From contig JABEUL010000231.1 of assembly GCA_013044465.1 (NCBI GenBank), positions 1 through 16,243 of the forward strand: a DNA stretch of 16,243 nucleotides, given 5' to 3'. Position numbers and translations under genes: made by a program. The notes beneath the pieces are model-generated. The model ran no database searches, had not been told where the DNA came from, and worked only from the letters and a program-made list of their open reading frames with translations. Every line of letters begins with the position of its first letter. Position 1 is the stretch's first letter. The stretch comes from Acidimicrobiales bacterium (lineage in GTDB: Bacteria; Actinomycetota; Acidimicrobiia; Acidimicrobiales; JABEUL01). This document shows positions 1 through 6,934 of this stretch, one piece after another.

Positions 1-2
1 GT

Positions 3-1073
3 ACCCCAGATATTACGTATGCCGAAAAGCTTGCGAGGGGGGAACTTGACCTTGGATGGCTTAAGAATGTCTCCTCCGAATGGGGTGTAAGAGCAAAACC
101 CTCAAAAATAGGGCTGACCTTAAGAGATATTGCAATTGGTTCCTATGGAGTGATCCCAGATGTTGCACCTAGAAAGACCATGGCTCCGAGAGGCTCCGAT
201 GTTGACAGTGATGTTCCGGATATGGGATACACCATCAACACGAAGGCCGAAGTGTGGAGTGAAAATGTTATGGAACTTTACGAGGAGGCTGTTTCAAGGC
301 AGTGGAGCGCCACTAGGGATATTGCTTGGGGAGATATTCCTGAACTAAGTCCTGATCTCGAGCACGCCATGAGTCAACTGTGCACGCTGCTATCCGAAGT
401 TGAGATGGTTGCGGCAGATTTTCCAGCAAAGTGGCTTTGGAGAATAAACCATGACTATGTAGAGACAAAAATGTTCCTCTGTACACAGTGCATGGACGAG
501 GCAAGACATACTGAAGTCTTTCGTAAGCGAGCACTTGTTAATGGAGGTGGCCTAGGAAAGGCCAAGGCAGTAGTCGAAGAGTTCCTAAAACTCATACTAG
601 ATGCAAGCAGCTATGACGAAGGATCTGCTCTGATGCATTTGCTGGGTGAAGGAATAGTTCTCTCCCTTTTTAGAGCAGGAGAGCTCATATCGCCTTCCCC
701 AGTCGAAAAGCAGATATTCCGCCTTTGTATGCAAGATGAAGCAAGGCACGTCGCATATGGAACCATGCACTTAAAGTATCGACTTCAAAGCGACCCTTCT
801 CTAGCTGAGGACTTCCACGCATTCCTCGACCGGGGCGAGGAGATCATGACTACTCTTCTTAGCACTCCAGAAGTCGTCGAACCAATTATTGTCCTGGCCG
901 CAGGTGGAGTAGAACAAGCTGGTGAAATTGGAGCTGCCGCTGCTGGGATGCTCGGACAACGAGTTGTTGAAGAATACCTCCAGAGATGTGAAAGGGCCGG
1001 CCTTGATCGCCGGTCAAGACTTACTCTTCCAACAAATCTCGACTGGGTAAGCCAAGCATTGGCTTCCAACTAG
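3..1073 (+). CDS. Ferritin-like (R2-like) diiron carboxylate protein, 5' end outside window
   Basis: Four-helix-bundle diiron protein of the ferritin/RNR-R2-like superfamily. Counting from the GTG at 150, the metal ligands read as a Glu at 83 or 85, EARH (E117, H120), Glu 167 in LLGEG, and EARH again (E197, H200); the 30-32 residue spacing within each half is typical of the fold. Such proteins activate O2 (oxidases, N-oxygenases, hydroxylases) or make the RNR radical; which applies here cannot be read from sequence. The frame is open without a stop from base 3, and the 49 codons before GTG150 read as normal protein with no ribosome site before that GTG. The true start therefore lies upstream of the window, giving at least about 356 residues. 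It is the first visible gene of a five-gene operon; its stop overlaps the ribosome site of the next gene. A class I RNR small subunit is unlikely, because no nrdA-type gene is adjacent and the neighbours are electron-transfer proteins. Fold: confident; reaction: unknown. Confidence 0.8.
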   Translation, partial: TPDITYAEKLARGELDLGWLKNVSSEWGVRAKPSKIGLTLRDIAIGSYGVIPDVAPRKTMAPRGSDVDSDVPDMGYTINTKAEVWSENVMELYEEAVSRQWSATRDIAWGDIPELSPDLEHAMSQLCTLLSEVEMVAADFPAKWLWRINHDYVETKMFLCTQCMDEARHTEVFRKRALVNGGGLGKAKAVVEEFLKLILDASSYDEGSALMHLLGEGIVLSLFRAGELISPSPVEKQIFRLCMQDEARHVAYGTMHLKYRLQSDPSLAEDFHAFLDRGEEIMTTLLSTPEVVEPIIVLAAGGVEQAGEIGAAAAGMLGQRVVEEYLQRCERAGLDRRSRLTLPTNLDWVSQALASN

Positions 1074-1077
1074 GAGG
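1072..1077 (+). promoter_or_regulatory. Ribosome binding site deciding the start of the SCP2-like gene
   Basis: AGGAGG lies across the TAG stop of the diiron gene. It sits 7 nt before ATG1085 but only 1 nt before an in-frame GTG at 1079. The spacing favours ATG1085 as the start and implies translational coupling to the upstream gene. Confidence 0.75.
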
Positions 1078-1084
1078 AGTGGCA

Positions 1085-1546
1085 ATGACTACAACACAAC
1101 TGCCAGAAATCGATGTTAAATCCAGAGAATGGGTTGACCAGATGATAGTAAATGCTACGAATGATAATAAGTCATTTTCGCACCTCGGTTTTGCAGATCT
1201 ACGGTTGGCACTTGAAGTTGTTGATTTAGAAGAAACTTACTCGTTTGGAATAGTTCTCGATGGATATGATTTCGACTGCTCGGGAGAGATTGATGATTTC
1301 GATGATTTTCAGCCTGAAGTGACTCTCTCTGGAACTGTTGCAATCTGGGAAGAGATGCTTTTAAATATAAAAACTCATGGAGTGGCAGACACTGCTCATA
1401 CTTTAAATACACTTACCATTGCTGAATTTCCTATGCAGGCAAAATCACCTGACCCAATCGGACGTGACAAGTTTTTTCGATATGCAGCCACGCTCCAGGA
1501 ACTTTTCGATCATGCATTTAGTCACCAAAAGAGTAGCGATAAATAA
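1085..1546 (+). CDS. Small SCP2-like (sterol carrier protein-type) domain protein
   Basis: A 153-residue acidic, soluble protein without signal peptide or membrane segment. The middle and end (about residues 50-145) have the pattern of the SCP2 sterol-carrier/lipid-binding fold: a strand with a V-L-D-G turn, then D-F-x-P-E-V-T-L-S-G-T with a following Trp (typical of the step where SCP2 domains bind a hydrophobic ligand), a helix, another strand, and a closing amphipathic helix rich in Phe and Leu. This is a pattern match by eye, so the family call is moderate. SCP2 domains bind fatty acyl chains, sterols or other apolar molecules, or occur as C-terminal modules of enzymes. Lying between a diiron protein and iron-sulfur proteins, it could present a hydrophobic substrate or act as a small accessory subunit; that is inference. 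The start is ATG1085 because of the AGGAGG 7 nt upstream. The stop TAA abuts the next ATG with no gap. Confidence 0.6.
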   Translation: MTTTQLPEIDVKSREWVDQMIVNATNDNKSFSHLGFADLRLALEVVDLEETYSFGIVLDGYDFDCSGEIDDFDDFQPEVTLSGTVAIWEEMLLNIKTHGVADTAHTLNTLTIAEFPMQAKSPDPIGRDKFFRYAATLQELFDHAFSHQKSSDK

Positions 1547-1945
1547 ATGGCTCTCTTGATCGCACCTTCTTGTATTGGATGTGGGGTATGCGAAATGGCA
1601 TGCCCGACAACTGCGATTACCCAGACCAAGGCATTCCCAGTTATCTATTTGGTAGATCCGCTTCTTTGCAATGACTGCAAGAGGTGTGTTCCCCTTTGCC
1701 CTGTAGATGCCTTTAGCCAAGATCCAGCATGGGCAGTTTGCCACGGACACGGATGCCCTCTGTCATCCCACAAGTATGAGGGGTGGGAGTGCTCGGAGGG
1801 AGTCGAGAGATGCAAAGAATGTGGTGCCATGATGTGGAAATCCCCAGGTGGCCAGTGGGAGTGTAGTTGGTGCCGTCTTGGAGAGACCCATCACGGAACA
1901 ACCTGTCCAAAATCACGAAAAGTTCTAACAACAACTAATTCCTAA
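1547..1945 (+). CDS. Two-cluster [4Fe-4S] ferredoxin with Cys-rich C-terminal tail
   Basis: A 132-residue cytoplasmic electron carrier. The N-terminal half is a bacterial 2[4Fe-4S] ferredoxin: C9xxC12xxC15xxxC19-P and C41xxC44xxC47xxxC51-P. The second half (about 60-125) has further Cys and His: C65-H-G-H-G-C70, C82, C89xxC92, C106xxC109 and C120, with many Trp and Gly. C89xxC92 and C106xxC109 look like the two knuckles of a zinc ribbon, though they could hold another Fe-S cluster. That tail is not part of a plain ferredoxin. The ATG follows directly on the TAA of the SCP2-like gene and has only a weak ribosome site, so it is probably translated by coupling. By position it is the likely soluble carrier between the oxidoreductase and membrane polyferredoxin encoded downstream and the diiron protein upstream; the direction of electron flow is inferred. 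Confidence 0.85.
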   Translation: MALLIAPSCIGCGVCEMACPTTAITQTKAFPVIYLVDPLLCNDCKRCVPLCPVDAFSQDPAWAVCHGHGCPLSSHKYEGWECSEGVERCKECGAMMWKSPGGQWECSWCRLGETHHGTTCPKSRKVLTTTNS

Positions 1946-1960
1946 GGAGAGGACTTACAA

Positions 1961-3667
1961 ATGACATCCACTTTAGAAAATGAAGCCAAAGAGGCAAATA
2001 CCTTGAAGAACGGACAACCACGTCCGGTCAAGGTTGAACTCTTTTCACCTGAAAGGAGAAGACCTCCAAAGAAAGCCGGAATGGAACAGCACTTTGGTCC
2101 AACCGATCCAAAGGTCGATGCCCTCAAACTGCCCGTAATTGGGAAGCCTCTTACAAAGCTTTTCAAGAGCCGTCCTTTCCAATTTATGATGATCCTACCC
2201 AATCAGGCAATATTTTGGATTGTTATAATTGGTGGAATTGTCGGAGGCAGTTACGCTATGCCCACCGGAGAGAACAACTTCGGAACTGTAATTACTTGGT
2301 TCATTTGGTTCTGCTTGATTTTCATCATGATTGTTGGTGTCGGGCGAGCATGGTGCATGATGTGCCCATTCGGTGGGTTTGCAGAGTGGGTTCAACGTCA
2401 CACTTTTTGGAAGCGAACCATAAAGCCCATTACTGCCAACTGGAAATGGCCAGAAAAAATGGCCAAATTCGGCATCTTGCCTGCTGTTGGGACGTTTATA
2501 TTTCTCACATGGATTGAGGAGTTCTTCAACATTGCTGGGCCTGGATATCCAATTTTTACATCCCTAATGGTTTTAGGAATTGTTGCAACTGCTCTAACTG
2601 TAATGCTGCTTTTTGAAAGAAGAACATTTTGCAGATACCTCTGCCCCCTTACGGGACTAATCGGGAGCGCTGGTGCAACTGGAATGGTTGCTGGATTTAG
2701 AACCAGGGATCGCGACAAGTGCCTTTCATGTCAAACTAAAGATTGCATGAGAGGAAGTGAAAACGGATATGGCTGCCCATGGTTTGAATGGCCAGGATCT
2801 GCCTCTTCTAACTTAATGTGTGGGCTTTGCACTGAGTGCATGAAGAACTGCCCAGAGGACAATGTGGGTCTGTTTCTTCAACCACCTTTGACTTCAGTTA
2901 TTAAGCCAGATCGCAGAAGAACAGATGTTGGAGTTGCCATAGTCGCTCTATTGGGACTAGTAGTCTTCCAACAGTTCAACGCCCTGAGCCCATATCAAAG
3001 CTTGGACACTTGGCTTAACTCTCACACTGGATTCCAATTTGGAGCATACGGGTATCCAAACCCCATTGATTACTTAGGAATAATTGCCTTGGCCTCGCTT
3101 GTTCCAGTTCTTCTCACTGGTGTGATTACTTTGTTGCTTGCTAAGAAAACTACTTCCCAAGTTACAGATACCAGAGACTCAGGCCCCAGGGTTGTACCCA
3201 GTAGCGGTGGAGTTGCACTACTTGAAGCACCTGCTGCGATCCAAACGACAAAAACAGTCAAGACATCACAGTTCAAGACCTGGTTTGTAGCTCTTGCTTA
3301 TGGAATAATCCCATTGATGGCTTCTGACTACCTGGCTAGGCAGCTGCCAAAGTTTCTAAGCAACTCTCCAAGGATTATTGCTGCAATTTCTGATCCTTTT
3401 GATAAAGGTTGGAACCTCTTTGGAACCGCAAAGCTACACATTGCCAACCAGCACATTTTGCTTGGCAATGGTGTTGTGGCAGTCCAGATAGTAGTAGTTG
3501 GTATTGGACTTTTAGCGTCACTTTATGCAACTAACAAGATTGTCAAGAACGAACTCGTTCAAATTTCAAAAAATGCACTTGCAACTCGAGCAATTACATT
3601 GCTGTATGTTCTTGCCCTTGGCTTGACAGTCGCTGGTCTCTACTACCCAATGCATGCCGCATTTTGA
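1961..3667 (+). CDS. Membrane polyferredoxin, NapH/CcoG-like 4Fe-4S protein
   Basis: A 568-residue integral membrane iron-sulfur protein. About nine hydrophobic segments can be seen, near 82-97, 108-128, 172-192, 197-218, 322-340, 372-393, 438-456, 503-523 and 542-561. The membrane-edge motifs C132xxC135-P and C224xxxC228-P are typical of the NapH/NosR/CcoG family. Between the first and second membrane halves lies a cytoplasmic ferredoxin-like loop with C254xxC257, C262, C272 and C287xxC290xxC293xxxC297-P, enough for two [4Fe-4S] clusters. Family members pass electrons between quinol or soluble donors and redox enzymes, or help in metal-centre assembly. The second membrane half (residues 322-568, with H495 and H499) goes beyond the usual NapH core and I cannot place it. 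It has a good ribosome site (AAGGAG, about 10 nt upstream) and sits in the diiron operon between the ferredoxin and the GltD-like gene. No nap or nos genes are present, so those names should not be applied. Confidence 0.8.
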   Translation: MTSTLENEAKEANTLKNGQPRPVKVELFSPERRRPPKKAGMEQHFGPTDPKVDALKLPVIGKPLTKLFKSRPFQFMMILPNQAIFWIVIIGGIVGGSYAMPTGENNFGTVITWFIWFCLIFIMIVGVGRAWCMMCPFGGFAEWVQRHTFWKRTIKPITANWKWPEKMAKFGILPAVGTFIFLTWIEEFFNIAGPGYPIFTSLMVLGIVATALTVMLLFERRTFCRYLCPLTGLIGSAGATGMVAGFRTRDRDKCLSCQTKDCMRGSENGYGCPWFEWPGSASSNLMCGLCTECMKNCPEDNVGLFLQPPLTSVIKPDRRRTDVGVAIVALLGLVVFQQFNALSPYQSLDTWLNSHTGFQFGAYGYPNPIDYLGIIALASLVPVLLTGVITLLLAKKTTSQVTDTRDSGPRVVPSSGGVALLEAPAAIQTTKTVKTSQFKTWFVALAYGIIPLMASDYLARQLPKFLSNSPRIIAAISDPFDKGWNLFGTAKLHIANQHILLGNGVVAVQIVVVGIGLLASLYATNKIVKNELVQISKNALATRAITLLYVLALGLTVAGLYYPMHAAF

Positions 3668-3695
3668 TGGATGAAAGAAATATAAGGAGAAAATA

Positions 3696-5405
3696 ATGAC
3701 ACAGGTTTTAGATCCCAAAAGCAAAAATGGTCCATTATCTAATTCTTTAGATAATGCTCATCCCTCAGTCAGAATTATCAAAGAGAAATGTGCTGGATGC
3801 CAAGAGTGCGTAACTCGCTGTCCGGTAGGTGCTCTTGATATGGATCCACATAAGTGGGTGGCCTTGGCTGATTCGTCTGTATGCGTTGGCTGTCGCCAGT
3901 GCGAGAGGACGTGTCCCTATGGTGCAATTCATGTTGCAGGACCTATGATTGTTGGGCCAAGCGGGCCATTGAATCTTTATCATCCAACGGGTTTGATCGG
4001 TGACGTAACTGAAATCCGCCAAGGATTCAGCTCTTGGGACGAAGCAGTAGCTGAGGCAAAGAGATGTCTCGACTGCCCCGATCCCACTTGCATGCTTGGT
4101 TGCCCAGCACACAATGCCATTCCAGATTTCATTGCTGCTATTAGAGCAAGAGACCTAGATGCTGCCCATGCTGTATTGGAAAAGACAACTATGTGGCCCG
4201 ATGCCTGTTCAAGAGTTTGTGACTGGAAAACTCAATGTGAAGGTTCTTGCACTTGGTCATTAGCCGGCGGCCAACCAGTGGCAATTGGAAGGCTTGAGCG
4301 ATTCATAACTGACCAAATGGCTGTAAAGGATATTGAAGTTACTTCAGATGCCGGAAAGGGAATAACAGTAGCAATTGTTGGGGCAGGTCCGGCAGGACTT
4401 TCGGCTGCGACACAGTTGGTTAAAGCAGGAGCCACTGTAACCATATATGAGCGAGACCGTAATACTGGAGGCGTAATGTCCTGGGGTATTCCGTCCTATG
4501 TTCTCCCCGATCAAATTGTGGAACGCCCAATCGAATCCTTAATCAAAGCAGGAGTAACTCTAAAAACGGGCGTGGCACTTGGGCGAGATATTCATATCGA
4601 AGACCTCAAGAAGCAGTACAGTGCGGTAATGCTGACCCATGGTGCCTCAACTCCAATTAAACTTCCACTTCCAGGAGTTGACTTAGCAGGTGTTGAGGAT
4701 GCGACTTACTTTTTAACCAATGCCAAGAGCGAACTTGCCAAGGAAAAGCCTGAGCCTATTTATGAAGGGGCGAATGTGGTTGTACTTGGAGCTGGGAACA
4801 CTGCTATGGATGTTGCTCGAAGCGCTAGAAGACTTGGAGCGAAGGTAATTGCAATTGACTGGATGAAAGAAGAATTTGCCAAGGTGCGTCCTGACGAAAT
4901 CCAAGAGGCGAGAGAAGAAGGCGTAGAAGTAAACTTCGGAACTACGGTTGAATCTATTGTCGGTCAAAATGGTGTTGTTGGTGGGGTGGTTATCAGAACT
5001 ACTACTCAAAAGAGTGCCAGTCAACTCCCAAGATTGACAAAGGATCCGGGCACAACCCATCACTGTGACAAAGTAATCCTTGCCATGGGCTACCGTGTGG
5101 AAGATTTAGGCGAGGCGAAACTACCAAAACTGCCTCATCCTCCACAGAAGCCAAAAGGTCCTATCGCGGATAGACGCTGGATTGGCAGTGGGATTCTAAA
5201 CTCTCCTTACACAAAGGTTGGAAATCTAGCACTTGCCAGAGAATCAATGTTAGAAGATGCTAGGCTTCCTATCTCTGATGGTATTTGGGCTGCTGGAGAC
5301 GTGCTCGTGGGCCCTTCTACAGTAGTGAGCGCAATGGCTCAAGGAAGAGAGGCGGCAAGAGCGCTCCTTGAATCACTCTCGTCACCAAAATCCAAGAAAA
5401 AATAA
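3696..5405 (+). CDS. Ferredoxin-fused GltD-type NAD(P)H:ferredoxin oxidoreductase
   Basis: A 569-residue fusion in three parts. Residues 30-80 are a 2[4Fe-4S] ferredoxin (C32, C35, C38, C42 and C63, C66, C69, C73). Residues 115-210 are the DPYD/GltD N-terminal Fe-S domain, with Cys at 124, 127, 132, 136, 171, 175, 181 and 185. Residues 222-560 are a two-Rossmann flavoprotein with FAD site GAGPAG (229-234), NAD(P)H site GAGNTA (365-370) and a C-terminal FAD-contacting GIWAAGD (529-535) followed by the family's S-x-x-x-A-x-G-R helix. GltD-family subunits take electrons from NAD(P)H through FAD and Fe-S to a partner. No gltB is beside it, so a role in glutamate synthesis is unlikely; it probably serves the redox proteins encoded upstream. 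It has a good ribosome site (AAGGAG) and is the last gene of the operon, followed by a strong hairpin. Automatic pipelines would probably name it glutamate synthase small subunit; that describes its family, not its job. Confidence 0.85.
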   Translation: MTQVLDPKSKNGPLSNSLDNAHPSVRIIKEKCAGCQECVTRCPVGALDMDPHKWVALADSSVCVGCRQCERTCPYGAIHVAGPMIVGPSGPLNLYHPTGLIGDVTEIRQGFSSWDEAVAEAKRCLDCPDPTCMLGCPAHNAIPDFIAAIRARDLDAAHAVLEKTTMWPDACSRVCDWKTQCEGSCTWSLAGGQPVAIGRLERFITDQMAVKDIEVTSDAGKGITVAIVGAGPAGLSAATQLVKAGATVTIYERDRNTGGVMSWGIPSYVLPDQIVERPIESLIKAGVTLKTGVALGRDIHIEDLKKQYSAVMLTHGASTPIKLPLPGVDLAGVEDATYFLTNAKSELAKEKPEPIYEGANVVVLGAGNTAMDVARSARRLGAKVIAIDWMKEEFAKVRPDEIQEAREEGVEVNFGTTVESIVGQNGVVGGVVIRTTTQKSASQLPRLTKDPGTTHHCDKVILAMGYRVEDLGEAKLPKLPHPPQKPKGPIADRRWIGSGILNSPYTKVGNLALARESMLEDARLPISDGIWAAGDVLVGPSTVVSAMAQGREAARALLESLSSPKSKKK

Positions 5406-5434
5406 GACCGCTGGGTGGGGTTAACTATGCGGCG

Positions 5435-5467
5435 GAGACCGGGGTGTCACGGGATCGCCCCGGTCTC
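5435..5467 (+). terminator. GC-rich hairpin ending the diiron/Fe-S operon
   Basis: A perfect 10-bp stem (GAGACCGGGG at 5435-5444 with CCCCGGTCTC at 5458-5467), extendable by T-G and G-C pairs, closes a loop of about 9 nt. It starts 29 nt after the operon's stop codon and is far more GC-rich than its surroundings. The bases after it (TGATTCATTT) are only mildly T-rich, so it may act as a non-canonical terminator or as a 3' stabilising structure. Confidence 0.6.
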
Positions 5468-5502
5468 TGATTCATTTAAGCTAAATTCATGGCTCTCTGG
5501 CT

Positions 5503-5521
5503 ATATTAATACAATTAATAT
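5503..5521. promoter_or_regulatory. AT-rich 8-bp inverted repeat upstream of rph
   Basis: ATATTAAT and its exact reverse complement ATTAATAT are separated by ACA, making a 19-bp palindrome 91 bp before the rph start. The layout suits a dimeric regulator's operator. In AT-rich intergenic DNA, chance or promoter composition is also possible. No convincing -35/-10 pair could be fixed nearby; the rest of 5468-5612 shows nothing else I can support. Confidence 0.3.
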
Positions 5522-5612
5522 TACTTTGCAACCACTTTTAAACTGCCATTATTGAAGATACGTCCAGTGGGTGCTGGTAATGTGTCTAAAACAATTTAAT
5601 TAAAGGACTTTT

Positions 5613-6353
5613 ATGCCTCGATCAGCAAACCGATCATCCGACCAACTCCGCCCAGTCACATTTCAGCGTGATTTTACAACTGCTGCAATGGGTTCTGTGC
5701 TGGTGGGGATGGGTAATACCCGTGTTCTCTGTACAGCTTCGATTGAAGCAGACCCTCCTAGATGGCTTAGGGGCACTGGAAAAGGATGGGTGACTGCAGA
5801 GTACTCGCTTCTTCCTGGGTCATCGCCAGAAAGGGTTAGCAGAGAAGCAGCAAAAGGGCGTCAAAGTGGGAGAACACTTGAGATACAAAGACTTATAGCG
5901 AGGTCGCTTCGAAGTATCTGTGATTTGGTATTGGTTGGCGAGCGGCAAGTAATCGTGGACTGCGATGTCATCCAGGCCGATGGTGGCACACGCACTGCCT
6001 CTATTTCAGGAGCTTACATTGCCCTCCACGACGCCTTCACGCGCCTTGTACTCTCTCATGAGATTTCTACTCACCCTCTGATTGATTCATGCGCTGCAGT
6101 TTCTGTGGGAATAGTGGATGCCATAGCATTGCTTGACCTAGATTACAGCGAGGATTCAAAGGCTGAAGTAGATATGAATGTGGTAATGAGTGGATCCGGC
6201 AAGTTTATTGAGGTACAGGGAACTGCAGAAGGAATGCCATTTTCAAGGTCGGAACTCGACTCACTTATCGATCTAGCCGGACTGGGAATCAACAAGATTA
6301 AAGAGCAGCAGGCCCAAATTCTCTCAACTCCCCCAGCACTAAAACTGCTGTGA
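5613..6353 (+). CDS. rph: Ribonuclease PH
   Basis: A 246-residue phosphorolytic 3'-5' exoribonuclease that trims tRNA 3' ends, using phosphate and releasing nucleoside diphosphates; it works as a hexamer ring in the cytoplasm. The family's signature stretches are present: GTGKGWVTAEYSLLP (54-68), the G-R-T-x-E-I-Q-R-L-I-x-R-S-L-R segment (86-100), which includes the phosphate-binding arginine, and VDCDVIQADGGTRTASISGA (115-134). Length is normal (usually 238-260). The usual N-terminal R-x-D-G-R reads R-S-A-N-R here, a mild departure; the following DQLRPV is intact. The start is ATG5613 with AAAGGA about 7 nt upstream. Its stop overlaps the rdgB start in GTGA. The rph-rdgB pairing is common in actinobacteria and is known from mycobacteria. 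Confidence 0.95.
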   Translation: MPRSANRSSDQLRPVTFQRDFTTAAMGSVLVGMGNTRVLCTASIEADPPRWLRGTGKGWVTAEYSLLPGSSPERVSREAAKGRQSGRTLEIQRLIARSLRSICDLVLVGERQVIVDCDVIQADGGTRTASISGAYIALHDAFTRLVLSHEISTHPLIDSCAAVSVGIVDAIALLDLDYSEDSKAEVDMNVVMSGSGKFIEVQGTAEGMPFSRSELDSLIDLAGLGINKIKEQQAQILSTPPALKLL

Positions 6354-6934
6354 AGATCACTGAAGTAGTTTTAGCCACCGCCAATGAGCACAAGGCTCGA
6401 GAAATCAGGGAAGTGCTAAGGGGAATTGAGATTCTTCCTCGGCCAAGTGAACTTGGTGAAATCGAGGAAATCGGAGATAGTTTGACGGAAAATGCGCTGT
6501 TAAAAGCAGACGCCGTCAAAGAGTTCACAAGTAAAGTTGCTCTGGCCGATGATACGGGCCTTGAGATTGATGCGCTGGAGGGGAAACCAGGCGTTCACTC
6601 TGCTAGATTCGCCCATCCATTGGCTAGCGATGCAGAAAATGTTGCTTTTGTTTTGAAGCAGATGGAAAACCACTCCAATAGACAAGCAAAGTTCATCACC
6701 GTCATTGCACTTTCACATCCCAACGGAGATCATCTAATTGCAAAATGTGAGGTAAGGGGTGAGATCGCACATAAGCAAATTGGCTCTAATGGATTTGGCT
6801 ATGACTCAATATTTATTCCCCTAGAAGGTGATGGCAGGACTTTTGGAGAGATGTCGAGCGAGGAAAAAAATTCTATTTCTCACAGAGGCCGAGCTCTCCG
6901 CTCCTTTTTTGATCAACTAAAAGATTTTGGCTGA
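6350..6934 (+). CDS. rdgB: XTP/dITP diphosphatase (RdgB/HAM1 family)
   Basis: A 194-residue house-cleaning pyrophosphatase that hydrolyses non-canonical purine triphosphates (dITP, XTP) to monophosphates so they are not built into DNA or RNA. The HAM1 signatures are all visible: VLATANEHKAREI near the N-terminus (substrate-binding N12), E-N-A-L-L-K-A-D at 48-55, DDTGLEIDAL (67-76, metal and catalytic Asp), GKPGVHSARFA (78-88), FGYDSIF (149-155) and ISHRGRAL (176-183). Length is typical. The GTG start at 6350 overlaps the rph stop, so translation is coupled and no separate promoter is needed. The last 22 nt overlap the 3' end of the oppositely oriented cyclase gene, leaving no room for an intergenic terminator. 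Confidence 0.95.
   Translation: MKITEVVLATANEHKAREIREVLRGIEILPRPSELGEIEEIGDSLTENALLKADAVKEFTSKVALADDTGLEIDALEGKPGVHSARFAHPLASDAENVAFVLKQMENHSNRQAKFITVIALSHPNGDHLIAKCEVRGEIAHKQIGSNGFGYDSIFIPLEGDGRTFGEMSSEEKNSISHRGRALRSFFDQLKDFG

Noticed and set aside
150..152. GTG as the true start of the diiron gene
   Set aside because: The frame is open and protein-like back to base 3, and no ribosome site precedes the GTG; it is only the first start codon inside the window.
3..1073. Ribonucleotide reductase small subunit
   Set aside because: The ligand layout is shared across the whole ferritin-like superfamily, no large-subunit gene is adjacent, and the operon is all redox carriers.
1079..1081. GTG as start of the SCP2-like gene
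   Set aside because: It is 1 nt from AGGAGG, too close; ATG1085 has proper spacing.
1961..3667. Nitrate or nitrous oxide reductase accessory gene (napH/nosR)
   Set aside because: Only the family fold matches; no nap or nos genes are nearby, the length differs, and a periplasmic FMN domain is missing.
3696..5405. Glutamate synthase small subunit (gltD)
   Set aside because: No gltB, an added N-terminal ferredoxin, and placement in a different redox operon.
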